Notes under the pieces: generated by a model
What the model saw: only the letters and a program-made list of their open reading frames with translations
Databases searched by the model: none
Told to the model about the DNA's origin: nothing
Assembly (NCBI GenBank): GCA_050331715.1
Contig: JBHJGO010000166.1
Coordinates: 1 to 8,405 of the forward strand
Length of the DNA: 8,405 bases
Direction: 5' to 3'
Source of the DNA: JBHJGO01 sp050331715
GTDB taxonomy: Bacteria > Cyanobacteriota > Cyanobacteriia > Cyanobacteriales > Microcoleaceae
Shown here: positions 6,905 to 8,405 of the stretch, one piece after another
How positions within the stretch are numbered: position 1 is the stretch's first letter
How the letters are laid out: each line of letters begins with the position of its first letter
Position numbers and translations under genes: made by a program

Positions 6905-8017
6905 CTAGGCAGGCTGATAGAAGGGAAAATCAATATATCCTTCTGGGCCAAAAGAATACCAGTCTTTCACGTCAGCTTCTGGATTTAGGGGCCAACCATT
7001 CGTGAATCTTTCCACCAGATCGGGGTTACTGATGTAGGGTCGTCCGAAGGAAATCAAATCCGCATTTCCAGACCGAATCGCTTCCTCCGCCACTTCCTGA
7101 GTGTAGCCACAGTTGCCCATTAGCAGTTGGGAAAAAACAGAACGCAATTCCGCTAGCGTGATTGGCTCACCTAGTTCATGGAATCCAAATCCTAAGCCGT
7201 CCAGCACATGCAAATAGGCCAGGCCGTATTGATTGAGTTGTTGCGCCACATAAAGAAAGGTTTCTCGGAAATCTGGAGAACCCATATCGTTAAACACCCC
7301 GTTGGGAGATAGCCTTACCCCAACTCGATTGGCAGGCCATACGGTCAGAATGGCTTCGGTAATCTCCTTCAAAAACCGATAACGATTCTCCAGGCTACCG
7401 CCATACTGGTCTGTCCGATGATTTGTCTTTGATTGCAGAAATTCATCAATCAAATAACCGTTAGCAGCATGAATTTCTACCCCATCGAATCCAGCAGTCT
7501 TAGCTCGTTCCGCTGCCTTGCGATAGTCCTGAACCACTGCCGCAACTTCATCGGTTTCCAGGGCTCTGGGAGTTTCATAGGGTTGTTTGCCGTTCGGAGT
7601 GTGGATGTAGTCCCCATTCAATTTGATCGCAGAGGGAGCAACCGGAAGCTGACCATTCTCGTGAAAACTGGTGTGGGAGGCGCGTCCACAATGCCAGAGT
7701 TGCAGAAAAAATGCTGCCCCTTTGGCGTGAACGGCTTCAATGGACTGCTTCCAGGCCTGTATCTGTTCATCTGAATAGATACCTGGAGTCTGCTGCCAAC
7801 CGATAGCCTGGGTTGAAATCACCGTTGCTTCTGTGATGACCAATCCGGCTGAAGCCCGCTGACCGTAATATTCGGCCATTAGGGCATTCGGCATACGTTC
7901 AACTCCAGCACGGGCGCGAGTGAGAGGAGCCATAACGACTCGATTTTTCAGGGTCAAATCGCCAAGCTCTAGGGGGCTGAGAAGATGGGCTTGAGCTGAT
8001 GGACTAGTTGTAGTCAT
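6905..8017 (-). CDS. Old Yellow Enzyme-family NADH/NADPH-dependent alkene reductase (NemA-like)
   Basis: This 370-residue cytoplasmic flavoprotein has the usual length of classical Old Yellow Enzymes, which use FMN and NAD(P)H to reduce activated C=C bonds in enones, maleimides and nitro compounds. It is a single TIM-barrel. Visible features are the flavin-contacting MAPLTR (29-34, Thr33), LQLWHCGR with Gln106, and the substrate-binding pair His183/Asn186 with proton donor Tyr188 in EIHAANGYLIDEF. QSKTNHRTDQYGGSLENR (195-212) follows. The His-x2-Asn-x-Tyr spacing matches yeast OYE1. Arg235 (GVRLSP) and FGRP (324-327) contact the FMN phosphate region. The start is the ATG at 8015-8017; GAGA lies about 13 bases upstream, so ribosome-binding support is weak. 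A 13-bp palindrome sits just before the start and may regulate it. Bacterial relatives are often induced by electrophiles through TetR- or MarR-type repressors, but none is seen here. Native substrate is unknown. The frame is clean. Confidence 0.95.
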   Translation of the reverse strand: MTTTSPSAQAHLLSPLELGDLTLKNRVVMAPLTRARAGVERMPNALMAEYYGQRASAGLVITEATVISTQAIGWQQTPGIYSDEQIQAWKQSIEAVHAKGAAFFLQLWHCGRASHTSFHENGQLPVAPSAIKLNGDYIHTPNGKQPYETPRALETDEVAAVVQDYRKAAERAKTAGFDGVEIHAANGYLIDEFLQSKTNHRTDQYGGSLENRYRFLKEITEAILTVWPANRVGVRLSPNGVFNDMGSPDFRETFLYVAQQLNQYGLAYLHVLDGLGFGFHELGEPITLAELRSVFSQLLMGNCGYTQEVAEEAIRSGNADLISFGRPYISNPDLVERFTNGWPLNPEADVKDWYSFGPEGYIDFPFYQPA

Positions 8018-8024
8018 AGTTGCT

Positions 8025-8037
8025 AGTTCTCAGAACT
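8025..8037. promoter_or_regulatory. palindrome just upstream of the ene-reductase start
   Basis: AGTTCT-C-AGAACT is a perfect 6-bp inverted repeat ending 7 bases before the ATG at 8017. It covers the place where a ribosome-binding site would lie. It could be a repressor operator or an mRNA hairpin limiting translation. Function is inferred only from symmetry and position. Confidence 0.35.
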
Positions 8038-8077
8038 TCATTAAAAATTGTGTCATGTTCGGGTATTTTGAGCTAGC

Positions 8078-8105
8078 AAAAAAAGCAATCTCGAAATTCG
8101 AGATT
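8078..8105 (-). terminator. intrinsic terminator-like hairpin with T-run, minus strand
   Basis: AATCTCGAA-A-TTCGAGATT (8087-8105) is a perfect 9-bp inverted repeat. Read on the minus strand it is followed, after GC, by seven T residues (complement of the A-run 8078-8084). This fits a rho-independent terminator for a minus-strand gene to the right, about 60 bp before the ene-reductase start. It could instead act as a leader attenuator for the ene-reductase. The stem is only moderately G+C-rich. Confidence 0.6.
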
Positions 8106-8131
8106 ACCCGAGACCAATACCACATCTAAAG

Positions 8132-8159
8132 ATTTGTAGCAATCAATTTGTAGCAATTA
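8132..8159. repeat. 14-bp direct repeat, two copies
   Basis: ATTTGTAGCAATCA (8132-8145) is followed immediately by ATTTGTAGCAATTA (8146-8159), one mismatch. It lies between the terminator-like hairpin and the right-edge gene. No function is evident. Confidence 0.75.
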
Positions 8160-8186
8160 AAAGCTAGGATTCCACAATCGCCGATT

Positions 8187-8273
8187 CTACATCAGCATCT
8201 CCTTCAACGTGAGTGATCGAACTGCTGCTGACTGAATAAAGTCATTATCCTCTATGTCAATTGCAATTTTCAT
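8187..8273 (-). CDS. possible 28-residue small ORF
   Basis: A short frame starts with ATG at 8271-8273 and ends with TAG at 8187-8189. The peptide begins MKIAIDIED and ends LTLKEMLM, with an acidic start. It lies 25 bases after the probable stop of the right-edge gene and before the minus-strand terminator-like hairpin. No clear Shine-Dalgarno sequence precedes it, and no family is recognised. It may be chance or a gene remnant. Confidence 0.2.
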   Translation of the reverse strand: MKIAIDIEDNDFIQSAAVRSLTLKEMLM

Positions 8274-8298
8274 CACTTATCAACAAGATTGATTACTC

Positions 8299-8405
8299 TC
8301 AATCTTCAGAACGACCAATTTTCTCAACTTTAACGGAATTGATTTGAGGTTTAGTGTCTTGAGGTTTTGAGTCTTGAGGATAAGTGTCTTGAGGATAAGA
8401 ATCTT
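8299..8405 (-). CDS. C-terminal end of a minus-strand gene with five-residue repeats (partial)
   Basis: The frame beginning at base 8403 on the minus strand is open to a TGA at 8299-8301, giving at least 34 residues. The first part repeats a five-residue unit of the form P-Q-D-(S/T)-(Y/K), encoded by the 15-bp DNA repeat. A mixed polar ending, VEKIGRSED, follows. Such a Pro/Gln/Asp-rich tail would be disordered. One other minus frame is also open across the repeat and would give a Leu/Lys/Ile-rich product, so frame choice rests on composition and on the terminator-like hairpin about 200 bases downstream. The body of the protein is outside the window; function unknown. Confidence 0.4.
   Translation of the reverse strand, partial: DSYPQDTYPQDSKPQDTKPQINSVKVEKIGRSED
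8344..8403. repeat. 15-bp tandem repeat, four copies
   Basis: Four adjacent 15-base units begin TTGAGG: 8344-8358, 8359-8373, 8374-8388 and 8389-8403. They differ at a few positions (for example TTGAGGTTTAGTGTC and TTGAGGATAAGTGTC). The length is a multiple of three, consistent with a repeat inside a coding region. It may continue past the window edge. Confidence 0.9.

Noticed and set aside
7433..7774. 113-codon plus-strand frame opposite the ene-reductase
   Set aside because: It is antisense to a highly conserved catalytic region and has no family resemblance.

Overview
The window looks like part of a cyanobacterial chromosome. The octamer GCGATCGC, typical of cyanobacterial HIP1 sites, occurs four times (243-250, 793-800, 1986-1993, 5526-5533). 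About 0.13 copies would be expected in 8.4 kb of random sequence with equal base frequencies. The HisB protein and the fusion of tetratricopeptide repeats (TPR) to a sulfotransferase also fit a large-genome, probably filamentous cyanobacterium; that last step is inference.

Layout from left to right. Positions 1-232 hold an unresolved upstream gene end and the hisB leader. An intact histidine-biosynthesis gene hisB follows (233-868, +), then a roughly 110-bp inverted-repeat element (877-987). A class II aldolase-like gene (983-1612, -) is interrupted by one in-frame TGA. Upstream of it on the same strand is an intact 713-residue ABC exporter of the NHLP/NHLM peptide-export type (1651-3792, -), whose end is tandemly repeated. 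Divergent to the exporter is a long TPR-sulfotransferase gene (3909-5903, +) with three in-frame stops. It meets, tail to tail with a 4-bp gap, a second sulfotransferase gene (5908-6720, -) broken by one in-frame TAG. Beyond a short tandem repeat comes an intact Old Yellow Enzyme-type ene-reductase (6905-8017, -). The right edge carries a terminator-like hairpin and the probable end of another minus-strand gene with a 15-bp, five-residue repeat.

How the genes relate. HisB and the ene-reductase look like stand-alone metabolic genes. The exporter and aldolase remnant could be co-transcribed. The exporter and two sulfotransferases could be what remains of a locus that made and exported a sulfated product, but no precursor peptide, C39 peptidase transporter or HlyD-type adaptor is visible.

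The most striking pattern is five in-frame stop codons in three neighbouring genes, using all three stop types. Both sides of each stop keep recognisable family motifs in one frame, and there is no frameshift. hisB, the exporter and the ene-reductase are clean. Recent decay by point mutation is the simplest reading; readthrough or base-calling error are alternatives.
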